A DNA stretch of 64,000 nt from an uncultured Nostocoides sp. (GTDB lineage: Bacteria; Actinomycetota; Actinomycetes; Actinomycetales; Dermatophilaceae), in the NCBI GenBank assembly GCA_937873315.1, contig CALMQX010000041.1, positions 62,001 to 126,000 on the forward strand, written 5' to 3'. Within the stretch, counting starts at the first letter, position 1. Each line of letters opens with the position of its first letter. The notes beneath the pieces are model-generated. The model was given only the letters and a program-made list of their open reading frames with translations, did no database searches and was not told the DNA's origin. Shown piece after piece: positions 53,949-62,687 of this stretch. The position numbers and the translations under genes were made by a program.

Positions 53949-54887
53949 ATGGGACACCACCTCATCCTCGGCGCCGGTGGCATCGGCCTCGAGACCGCCA
54001 TCGCCCTGACCCGACGCGGCGAGCAGGTGACCATCGGCAGCCGATCCGGCACCGACCCGGGCCTCCCCGGCGTCACGGCGACCGTCGTCGACGCCACCGA
54101 CGCCGACGCCCTCACCACGGCGAGCGCGGGCGTCGACACCATCATCAACGCCATGAATCCCAAGAGCTATGTCCACTGGGATCGCGACTGGCCGCCGGTG
54201 GCTCATGCCGTCCTCTCCGCCGCGCAGCGGTCCGAGGTTGGCCTGGTCACTGTGTCCAATCTGTATGGCTATGGCCGGGTCGATGCGCCCATGACTGAAG
54301 AGACGCCGATGCGACCCAACGGCACAAAGGGCGCCGTGCGGGCCGCCATGTGGGCCGATGCGCTGGCCGCCCACGACGCCGGGCGGGTCAGAGCCACCGA
54401 GTTGCGGGCCTCGGATTACCTCGGCGAGCGCGCCTCAAAGCAGATGAGCTTCCTCACCGAGTTCGTGCTCTCCCCCGCCTTCCGCGGCCGCACCTCACGC
54501 ATCCCGATGGGGCGACCGGATGTCCAGCATTCCTGGACCTACCTCGCCGACATCGGCGAACTCGCCGCCACCCTGGCGACCGATGACCGATCCTGGGGAC
54601 ACGCCTGGCTGGTGCCCACCGACGCGCCACGCACCATGAATCAGGCGGCAGCCGACGCGGCCGAACTCGGCGGTCAGGCGGGGTCCCGGGTCACGCCGTG
54701 GCCGAGATGGCTGCAGCAGGCCGCTCGAGTGAGCGCCCTCATCCGCAGCCTGGATGAGACCCGTCACCAGTTCGAGCAGCCGTTTGTCATGGATTCCCGC
54801 CACACCGAGCAGACCTTTGGGCTGGCCCCGACCCCATGGGCGACCGCGTTGGAGCGGACGCTGCGCGGCGCAGGCGCCGGGAATTAG
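53949..54887 (+). CDS. NAD-dependent epimerase/dehydratase-like protein under TetR control
   Basis: A 312-residue short-chain dehydrogenase-related protein. The Rossmann loop GAGGIGLETAIALTRRG is at the N-terminus, then VDATDADALTTASAGVDTII. The SYK-type catalytic region is atypical: LVTVSNLYGYGRVDAP keeps Tyr contexts but no clear YxxxK. The atypical-SDR type is likely, similar to proteins annotated as NAD(P)H-binding. Start at ATG 53949 after AAGGAG. It is the target of the adjacent TetR regulator. The substrate is unknown. Confidence 0.85.
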   Translation: MGHHLILGAGGIGLETAIALTRRGEQVTIGSRSGTDPGLPGVTATVVDATDADALTTASAGVDTIINAMNPKSYVHWDRDWPPVAHAVLSAAQRSEVGLVTVSNLYGYGRVDAPMTEETPMRPNGTKGAVRAAMWADALAAHDAGRVRATELRASDYLGERASKQMSFLTEFVLSPAFRGRTSRIPMGRPDVQHSWTYLADIGELAATLATDDRSWGHAWLVPTDAPRTMNQAAADAAELGGQAGSRVTPWPRWLQQAARVSALIRSLDETRHQFEQPFVMDSRHTEQTFGLAPTPWATALERTLRGAGAGN

Positions 54888-55993
54888 GACAGGCGCGCGA
54901 CGGCAGCGGCGATCCGCTCGTCGCTGCCGGTCAGCGCGATCCGCACATGACGCTCACCGGCAGGTCCATAGAACGCGCCCGGTGCGGCCAGGATCCCGCG
55001 ATCGGCGAGCCTGCCCACGGTGGTCCAACAGTCCTCGTCGGCGCTCGCCCAGAGGTATAGCCCAGCCTCTGAGTCATCCACCCGAAGCCCGAAATGCGCC
55101 ACTGCCGGCAGCAGGGCCGCCCGGCGAGCGGCATACACCGCCTTCTGGGCCTCGACGTGAGTGTGGTCGCTCAGCGCGGCCAGCATGGCCCGCTGGACCG
55201 GCCACGGCATGATCATGCCGGAGTGCTTGCGGATCTCCAGCAACTGGCCGACCAGGGTTGGGTCCCCGGCCACAAAAGCCGCGCGATAGCCCGCCAGATT
55301 CGACTGCTTGGAGAGCGAGTAGACGCACAGCAGGCCCTCATGGGAGCCGCCGGTGACCCGCGGGTCGAGGATCGACGGAGTGGTGGGTATGCCGCGTTCC
55401 CGCACCCCGTCAGGTCGCCAATCGAGCTCGGCATAGCACTCGTCGGAGGCGACGATGACCCCGCGATCACGAGCCCAGTCCACGACCTTGCGGAGGTGCT
55501 CCACCCCCAGGACTTTGCCGGTGGGGTTGCCAGGCGTGTTGAGCCACAACAGTTTTGGCGAATCCGGCCCGAATGCCGTCGTGGCATCCGCCGCCATGGG
55601 AATAGCTCGCGCGAGCCGCGCCCCGACGTCATAGGTCGGGTAAGCCACCCGCGGGAAGCCCACGACTTCCCCTGGCCCCAGGCCGAGCAAGAGCGGCAAC
55701 CAGGCGACGAGCTCCTTGGAGCCAATCGTCGGCAGCACCCCGGCAGGGTCGACATCGGGCACGCCGCGACGCGCGGCGAACCAGGTCGCGACCGCCTCGC
55801 GCAGGTCGGCGGTACCCCAGGTCTGGGGATAACCGGGGGCGTCCGCAGCCTCCCGTAGCGCGGCCTGCACCGCGGCCGGAGTGGGATCAACCGGTGTACC
55901 GACCGAGAGGTCCACCAAGCCGCCGGCGACGGCACTGGCCCGCTCCTTGTAGGGAACCAGCGAGTCCCAGGGAAAGTCGGGAAGGGTGAGCAC
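54884..55993 (-). CDS. dapC: Succinyldiaminopimelate transaminase
   Basis: A 369-residue class I PLP aminotransferase. Conserved phrases are WLNTPGNPTGKV, VIVASDECYAELDW and YSLSKQSNLAGYRAAFV, with the PLP lysine. It resembles actinobacterial DapC, which lies next to the ferredoxin gene in mycobacteria as here. It transfers the amino group to N-succinyl-2-amino-6-ketopimelate. It overlaps the convergent epimerase-like gene by 4 bp and follows the ferredoxin gene by 27 bp in the same direction. Confidence 0.92.
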   Translation of the reverse strand: MLTLPDFPWDSLVPYKERASAVAGGLVDLSVGTPVDPTPAAVQAALREAADAPGYPQTWGTADLREAVATWFAARRGVPDVDPAGVLPTIGSKELVAWLPLLLGLGPGEVVGFPRVAYPTYDVGARLARAIPMAADATTAFGPDSPKLLWLNTPGNPTGKVLGVEHLRKVVDWARDRGVIVASDECYAELDWRPDGVRERGIPTTPSILDPRVTGGSHEGLLCVYSLSKQSNLAGYRAAFVAGDPTLVGQLLEIRKHSGMIMPWPVQRAMLAALSDHTHVEAQKAVYAARRAALLPAVAHFGLRVDDSEAGLYLWASADEDCWTTVGRLADRGILAAPGAFYGPAGERHVRIALTGSDERIAAAVARLS

Positions 55994-56020
55994 GCGGCTA
56001 CCCGATCACATCCGCGACGA

Positions 56021-56347
56021 TCAGTGCTCGTGCTGCTGGGGCGGCAATGCCGCGATGATGGGGTGGTCCTTGGCGATCACGCCCATCTTGGCCGCGCCAC
56101 CTGGGCTTCCGAGGTCGTCGAAGAACTCGACATTGGCCTTGTAGTAGTCCGCCCACTGCTCGGGGACGTCGTCCTCGTAGTAGATCGCCTCCACCGGGCA
56201 CACCGGCTCGCAGGCGCCGCAGTCCACGCACTCGTCAGGGTGGATGTAGAGGCTGCGCTCGCCCTCGTAGATGCAGTCAACGGGACACTCTTCGATGCAC
56301 GCCTTGTCCTTGAGGTCGACACAGGGCAGCGCGATCACGTACGTCAT
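56021..56347 (-). CDS. fdxA: 7Fe ferredoxin (FdxA/FdxC type)
   Basis: A 108-residue bacterial ferredoxin. The N-terminal half has Cys residues in [20 protein letters not shown] (3Fe/4Fe site). The second has [15 protein letters not shown] (4Fe site). The C-terminal extension ([18 protein letters not shown]) is typical. Start ATG 56347 (MTYVIALPC); the open frame continues upstream to 56479 without support. It may supply electrons to many reductases. It diverges from the GNAT gene. Confidence 0.95.
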   Translation of the reverse strand: MTYVIALPCVDLKDKACIEECPVDCIYEGERSLYIHPDECVDCGACEPVCPVEAIYYEDDVPEQWADYYKANVEFFDDLGSPGGAAKMGVIAKDHPIIAALPPQQHEH

Positions 56348-56368
56348 GGCGCCCATACTATGCGGGGT

Positions 56369-57136
56369 GTGAGGCCTCGCATGCACCTCTCCCCCGGCGC
56401 GCTGCAACGTCTCATGACCGACGCGTGGCCGCCAGTGGAGCGGGCACAGCTGGGGGAATGGGAGTTGCGCGCGGGTCATGGCTTCACCGGCCGGGCGAAC
56501 TCGGCACTTGCCGTGGGCTCCCCTGGCCTGCCGTTACCTGAGGCCCTGACCGCAGTGCAGCACTGGTATACCGCCCGCGACTTGCCCGCATCGCTGGTGG
56601 TCGCGGGTCCGCTCGGCTTCGACCCGGCGATGGACCCGGCGGGTGCGGCTGCCTTGGCCCTGGGGTGGCGCAGCCGGGTCCTCACTCTCACGCTGACCGC
56701 AGCCGTGGACGATGTACGGCGCCACCAGGACCGGCCACCTTCCGGGGTCGAATTGCGGGTCGACCCGGTGATGTCCGAGGGCTGGTTCCAGGCTCTGACG
56801 CGATATCGCGCGGCCGACCGCACGGCCGTCGCCGCCGTGGTTCATGGCTCCCCCGCGCAACGCTTCGTCACAGCAGTGGAGGATGACGTGGTGATCGGCA
56901 TAGGCCGCCTCGGCGTGAGCGGCGCCTGGGCGGGGGTGGGCGCGATGTGGGTCGATGCGGCTCATCGGCAACGCGGCCTCGCACGCACGATGGTGAATCA
57001 CCTTGCACACGAGGCCAATTCGCTGGGTGCGAGCTGGATACACCTGCAAACCGATAGCGACAATCGGGCCGCTCTCGCGCTGTATCGAAGCATGGGCTTC
57101 ACCGACCATCACGCGTACGTGTACCTCGCTGCGTAG
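56369..57136 (+). CDS. GNAT-family N-acetyltransferase
   Basis: A 255-residue protein. The C-terminal GNAT domain includes [20 protein letters not shown] (acetyl-CoA pyrophosphate loop) and [19 protein letters not shown]. The N-terminal 130 residues are a divergent half, as in two-domain GNATs. The start GTG 56369 fits; the frame is open back to 56024, across the divergent ferredoxin gene, which is not credible. The acceptor is unknown. Confidence 0.88.
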   Translation: MRPRMHLSPGALQRLMTDAWPPVERAQLGEWELRAGHGFTGRANSALAVGSPGLPLPEALTAVQHWYTARDLPASLVVAGPLGFDPAMDPAGAAALALGWRSRVLTLTLTAAVDDVRRHQDRPPSGVELRVDPVMSEGWFQALTRYRAADRTAVAAVVHGSPAQRFVTAVEDDVVIGIGRLGVSGAWAGVGAMWVDAAHRQRGLARTMVNHLAHEANSLGASWIHLQTDSDNRAALALYRSMGFTDHHAYVYLAA

Positions 57137-57146
57137 TCTGTGCGAC

Positions 57147-57929
57147 ATGAGCAGGGGGAAATTGGTGGCAGCGGCGGCCTTCGCTGCGGTGGTTCTGATT
57201 GTTGCGGCCGGGCTGTGGATACGGGCCCGCGGCGGGGATTCGGCCAAGAATGACGCTGACGTGGGTCGCTCGGTGGCGCCTGGGGCGCCCTTAGCGCAGC
57301 AGTGTCCGACGTATTCGGGATCCGCCGAGCGCATCTCTTTCCTGGGCGAGGGCGGCACCACCATCTATGGCTCGCTGACCGGTCCGAAGACCGCGAAGAC
57401 CGCAGTGGTCATCCGCAATGGCGCCTCCTCGACGATTTGCCAATGGCTGCCCTGGGCTGACCGGATCAGCGCCGAGAGCGGTGCGCGCGTTCTCCTCTTC
57501 GACCGGCGAGGGACCGGCGGGACCGGAGGTGCCGCGAACACCGGATCCGAGGCGGCAGATGCCGCGGCCGCGGCGGCATACCTCACCGAGGGTCAGCAGG
57601 TGCGGATTGCCCTTGTCGGGGCCTCGCTGGGCTCCACCGCGGTGCAGGACACCGTCTCACTCCTGCCCAGCCCTCCCTGCGCCACGGTGCTGGTCTCACC
57701 GGTTGTCCCGGCCCTGAAGGCACTGCCCGTCAACACGTGGATCACCTGGGAAACACAAGGTGAGAACGTCAATGCGGTAGCGACGTCGTTGACTCAGCGA
57801 GCACCGGCGGGCTCGCCAGCCCACACCTTGCCGGTCGCTACCCGGCACCACAGTGGCCAACTCGTCAGAGAGCATCCCGAGGTCTTGCCCTTCATCACGG
57901 ACGCTGTGAAGAGCTGCACCACCGGCTAA
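57147..57929 (+). CDS. Membrane-anchored alpha/beta-hydrolase-like protein
   Basis: A 260-residue protein. An N-terminal membrane helix (about residues 6-27, LVAAAAFAAVVLIVAAGLWI) is followed by an alpha/beta-hydrolase-like core with VLLFDRRGTGGTGGAAN and a nucleophile elbow GASLGS. The Asp and His of a triad are not obvious, the fold looks short, and the catalytic call is tentative. It is probably extracytoplasmic. The start ATG 57147 lies 11 bp after the GNAT stop. Confidence 0.78.
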   Translation: MSRGKLVAAAAFAAVVLIVAAGLWIRARGGDSAKNDADVGRSVAPGAPLAQQCPTYSGSAERISFLGEGGTTIYGSLTGPKTAKTAVVIRNGASSTICQWLPWADRISAESGARVLLFDRRGTGGTGGAANTGSEAADAAAAAAYLTEGQQVRIALVGASLGSTAVQDTVSLLPSPPCATVLVSPVVPALKALPVNTWITWETQGENVNAVATSLTQRAPAGSPAHTLPVATRHHSGQLVREHPEVLPFITDAVKSCTTG

Positions 57930-57942
57930 TCGAATGGCCTAC

Positions 57943-59604
57943 TTAGCCGGCCTTCTTCGTGCAGACAACCTGGTTCGTCGCGTCGTACTTGGTGGTGATC
58001 GACTGACGGTCGACTTCCTTGCCCTTTTGCAGGAAGACCCGCGTGTTCACCACCGTGAATCCGGGGCTCGGGTCCTGCGGGATGCACTCCGGGTCGCTGA
58101 CCTCGACTCGACCGGGAGCCACCACATTGAAGCGGGGCCCCTTGAAGGTCGTGATATCCCACTTCTTCACCCCCTTGAAACTCACCGTCACCGAGGTATC
58201 CGTGGTGCTCGCGAGGATGAGGATGCCGGCGTCCGTGGTGTTGGTGAAGACGTTGTCGATAGTCCACCAGTCCAAGGTCGCCTCGCGCCCCTCGGGGTAG
58301 CGAGTGATGTACAGCGAGTGCGCCCGCCAGTCAACGAGTTTCACCCCCGAGAACCAGGACGCGTTGAAGAGCGTGGTCGACAACTGGGAAATGCCGCCGC
58401 CATAGGTCAGCTCGATCCGACCATTGTTGATCCCCGGCGCCTTGACATACCCACGCTCCGGCGTCCGCTGACCCAGCCACTTGTTGAGGCTGAAGGTCCC
58501 ACCGGGTGGCACGTACGCGCCATTGAGCCGAGCTGCCCCGCGCTGGATGTTGGTGACCCGAGGCTGCCCAGGCTTGAAGTTCGTGGTGAACGAAGAAATG
58601 ATCTCGCGGGGCAGGGTCTTCTTGGCGATCTCGGTGGTGAAGGTCGCCTTGGCCACCTTCGTGGTCACCTGGGCCGTGCGGTCATTGGAGCCGATGGCCT
58701 GCCACACCTTCGTGGAGATCGACTCGGGGTCCAGTTCGGTGCCATCGACGGACGGGGTGATCTTCGGAGTGCTCCCGGAGAAGGTCACCACGGCATCCTT
58801 GGGCTTGGCCCCGACGCCAGCCTTCTCGGCGTCAGCCTGGACCAGGGCAACCAACTTCGCGGTGTCCGCGGAGGGCACGAGTTTGCCGCCTTCAGCCTTG
58901 ACAGTGATGACCGAGGTGAACTCCTTAACGGCGACCGGGAAGGACTTCGAACCAGCGGTCACGGTCACCGGACCGGATACGGCGACATCACCAAAGTCCT
59001 TGCGGAAGCGGGTGAATTCGTCGGCCGTGACCGCGGGTTGAATCGGTCGAATGGCGGCAGTCACCGTCGATGAGGCCGGCCAGGTCTCGCGAATGGCCTC
59101 CAGGGTTGCATCCGGGTCGAGTTCGCCACCCTCGACGGGCATGGTGACGGTCAACTTGCCATCGGCGAAGGCGACCTTGCCTTCCTTGGCTGGAGTCCGC
59201 AGGGACGCGCCAGCGGTCGTGACGGCCGAGCGATAGGCGGCCTCGTTGACCGACACCGTGGCGCTCGTGGTCACCGAGCCGGTCAACTTCTCCCAGACCG
59301 TGCGCGGGTTCAGCGAAAAGCCCACGAGCCCGTCCACCGTGGCCGGGATGTCAACGCTCAGGCCGGCCGCACTTGGAGCCAGGGAAGCCTTGGCCGCACC
59401 ACCCGAGAGGGCGATCGGGCCAGCCGTGTGATCGGCCAACCCAGCGGTCAGGGCCGAGGTGGCTGCATCACGGTCCAACCCGCCGATGCTGACCCCCGAG
59501 ACGATCGCCTCCTTGGGCGTCTTGCCACCCAACCACCAGGCCAGGCCGGCATACGCCCCCACAAGGACGAGGAGTCCAAGGGCGAGTCCTCGGACAACTC
59601 TCAT
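57943..59604 (-). CDS. VanW-family protein with peptidoglycan-binding repeats
   Basis: A 553-residue exported protein. Residues 7-25 are a signal anchor. Three stretches with the Pfam PG_binding_4-like pattern follow (about 30-330). The VanW domain is about residues 355-480 (NIQRGAARLNGAYVPPGGTF and LGQRTPERGYVKAPGINNGR). The C-terminal tail contains PECIPQDPSPGFTVVNTRVF. Similar proteins are common in actinobacteria, with no proven link to vancomycin resistance; a role in the cell wall is likely. Its ATG overlaps the mshB fusion's stop (ATGA). Confidence 0.9.
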   Translation of the reverse strand: MRVVRGLALGLLVLVGAYAGLAWWLGGKTPKEAIVSGVSIGGLDRDAATSALTAGLADHTAGPIALSGGAAKASLAPSAAGLSVDIPATVDGLVGFSLNPRTVWEKLTGSVTTSATVSVNEAAYRSAVTTAGASLRTPAKEGKVAFADGKLTVTMPVEGGELDPDATLEAIRETWPASSTVTAAIRPIQPAVTADEFTRFRKDFGDVAVSGPVTVTAGSKSFPVAVKEFTSVITVKAEGGKLVPSADTAKLVALVQADAEKAGVGAKPKDAVVTFSGSTPKITPSVDGTELDPESISTKVWQAIGSNDRTAQVTTKVAKATFTTEIAKKTLPREIISSFTTNFKPGQPRVTNIQRGAARLNGAYVPPGGTFSLNKWLGQRTPERGYVKAPGINNGRIELTYGGGISQLSTTLFNASWFSGVKLVDWRAHSLYITRYPEGREATLDWWTIDNVFTNTTDAGILILASTTDTSVTVSFKGVKKWDITTFKGPRFNVVAPGRVEVSDPECIPQDPSPGFTVVNTRVFLQKGKEVDRQSITTKYDATNQVVCTKKAG

Positions 59605-60920
59605 GTCACACTCCCATAACTACCGCGGTGATGCACCAGGGCCGGGCGATCCGGCCCAGCGAGTCCGATGGACTCGACCTGCGCAATGACAATCGTATGA
59701 TCACCGGCCTCAACGGTGGTGGAGGTGGTGCACTCGAGGTGCGCCAGCGCTCCGTCCAACAGGGCTGCGCCGGTGTGGTTACCCCGATGATGAGGCGCCT
59801 TCGCGAGCTGCTCGGCCAAGGGTCGGCCCCGGGTGGCGAACCACACCGAGAGTTCTTCTTGGTCGGCGGCGAGCACACTGACGGCGAAAGAACCGGAAGC
59901 CAGGACGGCCTCACGGAACCGCGCACCCCGCTGCACACAGACCAGAATCAGTAACGGATCCAGAGAAACCGACGTCAGCGTGTCCGCGGTCATCGCGTGG
60001 TCCGAGCCATCGGAAAGCGTGGTCAGCACGCACACCCCGGTGGGAAAGCGGCCCATCGCGGCGCGGAAGTTCGCCGCGTCCACGACCGGCTCCTGATCGG
60101 ACTCGCCCAGCGCGACGAAGCTCTCCCGGTCATCGAGCCGGTAGACCACCCGATCGCTGAGGGCATACCACCCGGAGCCGACGTAGACCTGGGTGGCGTG
60201 CGCCCGCAGTGCGAGGTCGCGCGCCGACGCTGCCCGCTGATCGACCACCTCGTGGGTGACCCGGTCATCGGCGACCACCGATGAGGCGTATGCCGTGTGC
60301 TCGCCCGGGATGATCCAGTCGCCGTCAGGACGATGGGCCGTCACCCAGTCCCGGTTCGCCTGCGCACGGGTTTGCGGAGTGACGATGGCGTACAGCGCCG
60401 GACCAGGACGCTGGGTGGTCGCTAGCTTGACCGCGTCGTGGACCCGCACGTGATCGGGATGGCCGTAGCCCCCGGTGGCGTCATAGGTCACCACAATGTC
60501 CGGCTCGATCTCGTCAATGACCCGGCCCACCGCAGCGGCCACGTCCGCCAGCGGAGCACCCGCCAACGCGCGAGGATGCGTCGAGGCCGGCGAGCCGGCC
60601 ATCCCGGAGTCGCGATAGGCGCCATCCCCCAGCAGATGGCCGATCGCCCCGAGCGAGGTCAACGCCCCAGCCAACTCCCCGCGTCGGTAATCCCCGAGCG
60701 GGTCCCCGTCCGCCCCTTCAAGGTGAGCCAACTCGGCCGGGATGACTTCGCCCTCCTCGCCGAGGGTGCAGGTCAGCACGTGAACCTCGTCGCCCGCCTG
60801 GACGTGGTGTGCGATCGTGATCCCGGTCCAGAGGGACTCATCGTCCGGATGCGCGTGGACGAAGAGGAGGCGCAGCGGTCGATCCGGCTGGCCATCCCGC
60901 AGATCAGGCAGCGAACTCAT
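59601..60920 (-). CDS. mshB: MshB deacetylase fused to a flavin reductase-like domain
   Basis: A 439-residue protein. Residues 1-285 are an N-acetyl-1-D-myo-inosityl-2-amino-2-deoxyglucopyranoside deacetylase of the mycothiol pathway: zinc site LFVHAHPDDESLWTG (His-Pro-Asp-Asp) and GGYGHPDHVRVHD. Residues about 290-439 are a flavin reductase-like FMN-binding domain: FRAAMGRFPTGVCVLTTLSD and then ALAHLECTTSTTVEAGDHTI. Stand-alone MshB is about 290-300 residues, so the second domain is an extra fused module, and no stop codon separates them. ATG 60920 overlaps the upstream stop and its stop overlaps vanW. The fusion may tie mycothiol synthesis to flavin or redox chemistry; this is inference. 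Confidence 0.9.
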   Translation of the reverse strand: MSSLPDLRDGQPDRPLRLLFVHAHPDDESLWTGITIAHHVQAGDEVHVLTCTLGEEGEVIPAELAHLEGADGDPLGDYRRGELAGALTSLGAIGHLLGDGAYRDSGMAGSPASTHPRALAGAPLADVAAAVGRVIDEIEPDIVVTYDATGGYGHPDHVRVHDAVKLATTQRPGPALYAIVTPQTRAQANRDWVTAHRPDGDWIIPGEHTAYASSVVADDRVTHEVVDQRAASARDLALRAHATQVYVGSGWYALSDRVVYRLDDRESFVALGESDQEPVVDAANFRAAMGRFPTGVCVLTTLSDGSDHAMTADTLTSVSLDPLLILVCVQRGARFREAVLASGSFAVSVLAADQEELSVWFATRGRPLAEQLAKAPHHRGNHTGAALLDGALAHLECTTSTTVEAGDHTIVIAQVESIGLAGPDRPALVHHRGSYGSVT

Positions 60921-62677
60921 GGCGCAACCGCGATATCGGCCAATTCGACGACACCACCGAGGACTTCATTGCCGGCCAGGTTGCGGACCCCGGAGCCGGC
61001 CACATACAGCCCGCGACGCTCGCTAAGGCCGATGTAGATCCCCTGCTGGAGAAGCGCGATGTCGACGGCGCTCCAGGCCTGCTCCCGCTCGGCGCGATCA
61101 GCGATCCGCGAGATTTTGGACATCCGCGAATTCATCAAGTCATCGGCATACCAGCCGTAGTCGCGCCCCGGCCCCGCCGCGGTGAGGTTGATGGAGGAGT
61201 CGAAGAGCGGCGGCAACACGGTCGAGGCCGAGGCCCAAGCCGCGCTCCAGTTCGACCAGAAGACGTCGACCTGGCTCTTGAGGGCTGGGTCGCTGATGGC
61301 CGTGAAGTAGTTGTCCGCGATGGGCCGCAGGGTGGGTGCGAAACCGGCCTCACGCCAGCCGGCGACCAAGCCCGCCATCGCTTTGGTCGCGGCCTCGCTG
61401 CTGCGATAGGCGACCGTGATCTTGACCGGGAGGCTGACCTTGGCCTTGGTCAGGATGGCGCGGGCAGCGACCGGGTCTCCGCGCAGGCCAGCACCGACCG
61501 GGTCGTCGGTATGCGCGGCGGGCAGCGCCGAGGCCAGAACCGAGAAGGTCGGGTCGCCCGTGGAAGGCCCGCCCAAGGCCGTCACATAGGCAAGCCGGTT
61601 GGTGGCCGTGGCAAGGGCGACTCGAACGTGCTCGTTCTTCATTGGTGCGCGGCTGACATTCGGGACGAGGTAGTCCACCACTCCGGTCGCGGGGTTGAGG
61701 GTTCTGTCCTTGAGGGCCAGGATCCCGGTGAGTTCCTGGTGCAGGCTCGGTGGGGCCGAGGTCAGCGCGACCGAGGTGGCCCCAGAATCGCGGTCCTCGA
61801 TGACGGACTGCGCCACACTCTGCGGCTGCACCCCCTCACGGAAGTCGATCCGGTCCGGGTATGCGGAACGGACCGGATCACTCTTGGCCTCCCAATGCGG
61901 GTTGCGCACCCAGGTCCCGCCGTGGGCCGGCTTCCAGTCACCCTCCAAGGTGTATGGCCCGGCGGAGAAGACCGCATAGGTCCCGTCCTTACCCTTGTCC
62001 TTGGCCTTCTTGATCGGGCTGAACGCCGGCAAGGTGAGCATCTCGTTGAAGTCGGCGGTCGGCGCGCTGAGGTGGAAGGTGATCGTCGAGCCGGTGCAGG
62101 AGACCGCCTTGGAGAACGCCTGTTGCCCGGCGGCATTGGCCTTCGAGGTGTCATAGGGGCCGCGGTAGGTGCTGCTGCCATCCAGCCCCCGCGGCACGTC
62201 GAGCACCGCCAAGGCATCGGTCGAGCCGCCGGAGATCACGGCGGTCGCGAAGGTGCGGGAGATGCCATAAGCGAGATCCGCACAGGTCACCGACGTGCCG
62301 TCTTGCCACTTCGCGCCCTCCCGCAGGGTGAAGCGCCACTGGGTGAAGTCATCATTCGGTGTGCCGGTGTCGGTCGCCAGGTCGCCGACCAAACGGGACT
62401 GCTCATCGGCGCTGGTGCCAGGCGCGTATGCCGTGAGCGTGCGGGCAAAGATCCGCACCGCGAACGCCATGTCATCGCGAGTCGCAATGCGTTGCGGGTC
62501 CCAGGTGAGCACCGGCCCGAGCGAGAGCGTGGTCAGCGTGCCGCCAGCTCTAGTGCTCCGCTCGCCGGCAGTGGTCTTGGGGGCGGCGTCATCGTCACCG
62601 GAGCATCCGGCCAGCGCAGCCGCCGCCACCGTCACCCCGGCCAGGGTGACGGCCAACCGGCGACGCAGCGCGGTCAT
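60917..62677 (-). CDS. LpqW-like/extracellular solute-binding family 5 lipoprotein
   Basis: A 586-residue secreted lipoprotein. A signal peptide ends in a lipobox ALAG-C with Cys25. The body matches family-5 (oligopeptide-type) binding proteins: LVGDLATDTGTPNDDFTQWR, FTLREGAKWQDGTSVTCADL and AGPYTLEGDWKPAHGGTWVR. No ABC permease or ATPase is adjacent, and the position between typA and mshB equals that of lpqW in mycobacteria, where the product acts in lipomannan/lipoarabinomannan synthesis rather than import. Start ATG 62677; the open extension to 62851 overlaps typA. Confidence 0.88.
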   Translation of the reverse strand: MTALRRRLAVTLAGVTVAAAALAGCSGDDDAAPKTTAGERSTRAGGTLTTLSLGPVLTWDPQRIATRDDMAFAVRIFARTLTAYAPGTSADEQSRLVGDLATDTGTPNDDFTQWRFTLREGAKWQDGTSVTCADLAYGISRTFATAVISGGSTDALAVLDVPRGLDGSSTYRGPYDTSKANAAGQQAFSKAVSCTGSTITFHLSAPTADFNEMLTLPAFSPIKKAKDKGKDGTYAVFSAGPYTLEGDWKPAHGGTWVRNPHWEAKSDPVRSAYPDRIDFREGVQPQSVAQSVIEDRDSGATSVALTSAPPSLHQELTGILALKDRTLNPATGVVDYLVPNVSRAPMKNEHVRVALATATNRLAYVTALGGPSTGDPTFSVLASALPAAHTDDPVGAGLRGDPVAARAILTKAKVSLPVKITVAYRSSEAATKAMAGLVAGWREAGFAPTLRPIADNYFTAISDPALKSQVDVFWSNWSAAWASASTVLPPLFDSSINLTAAGPGRDYGWYADDLMNSRMSKISRIADRAEREQAWSAVDIALLQQGIYIGLSERRGLYVAGSGVRNLAGNEVLGGVVELADIAVAP

Positions 62678-62687
62678 CGGCGCCCGG

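Noticed and set aside
56024-56368. N-terminal extension of the GNAT gene across the ferredoxin gene
   Set aside because: The extension is antisense to a clear 7Fe ferredoxin; the GTG at 56369 gives a normal start.
57943-59604. VanW/VanY genes as a vancomycin-resistance cluster
   Set aside because: VanW and VanY proteins lie 25 kb apart with no vanHAX or VanRS; both are common in ordinary actinobacterial genomes.
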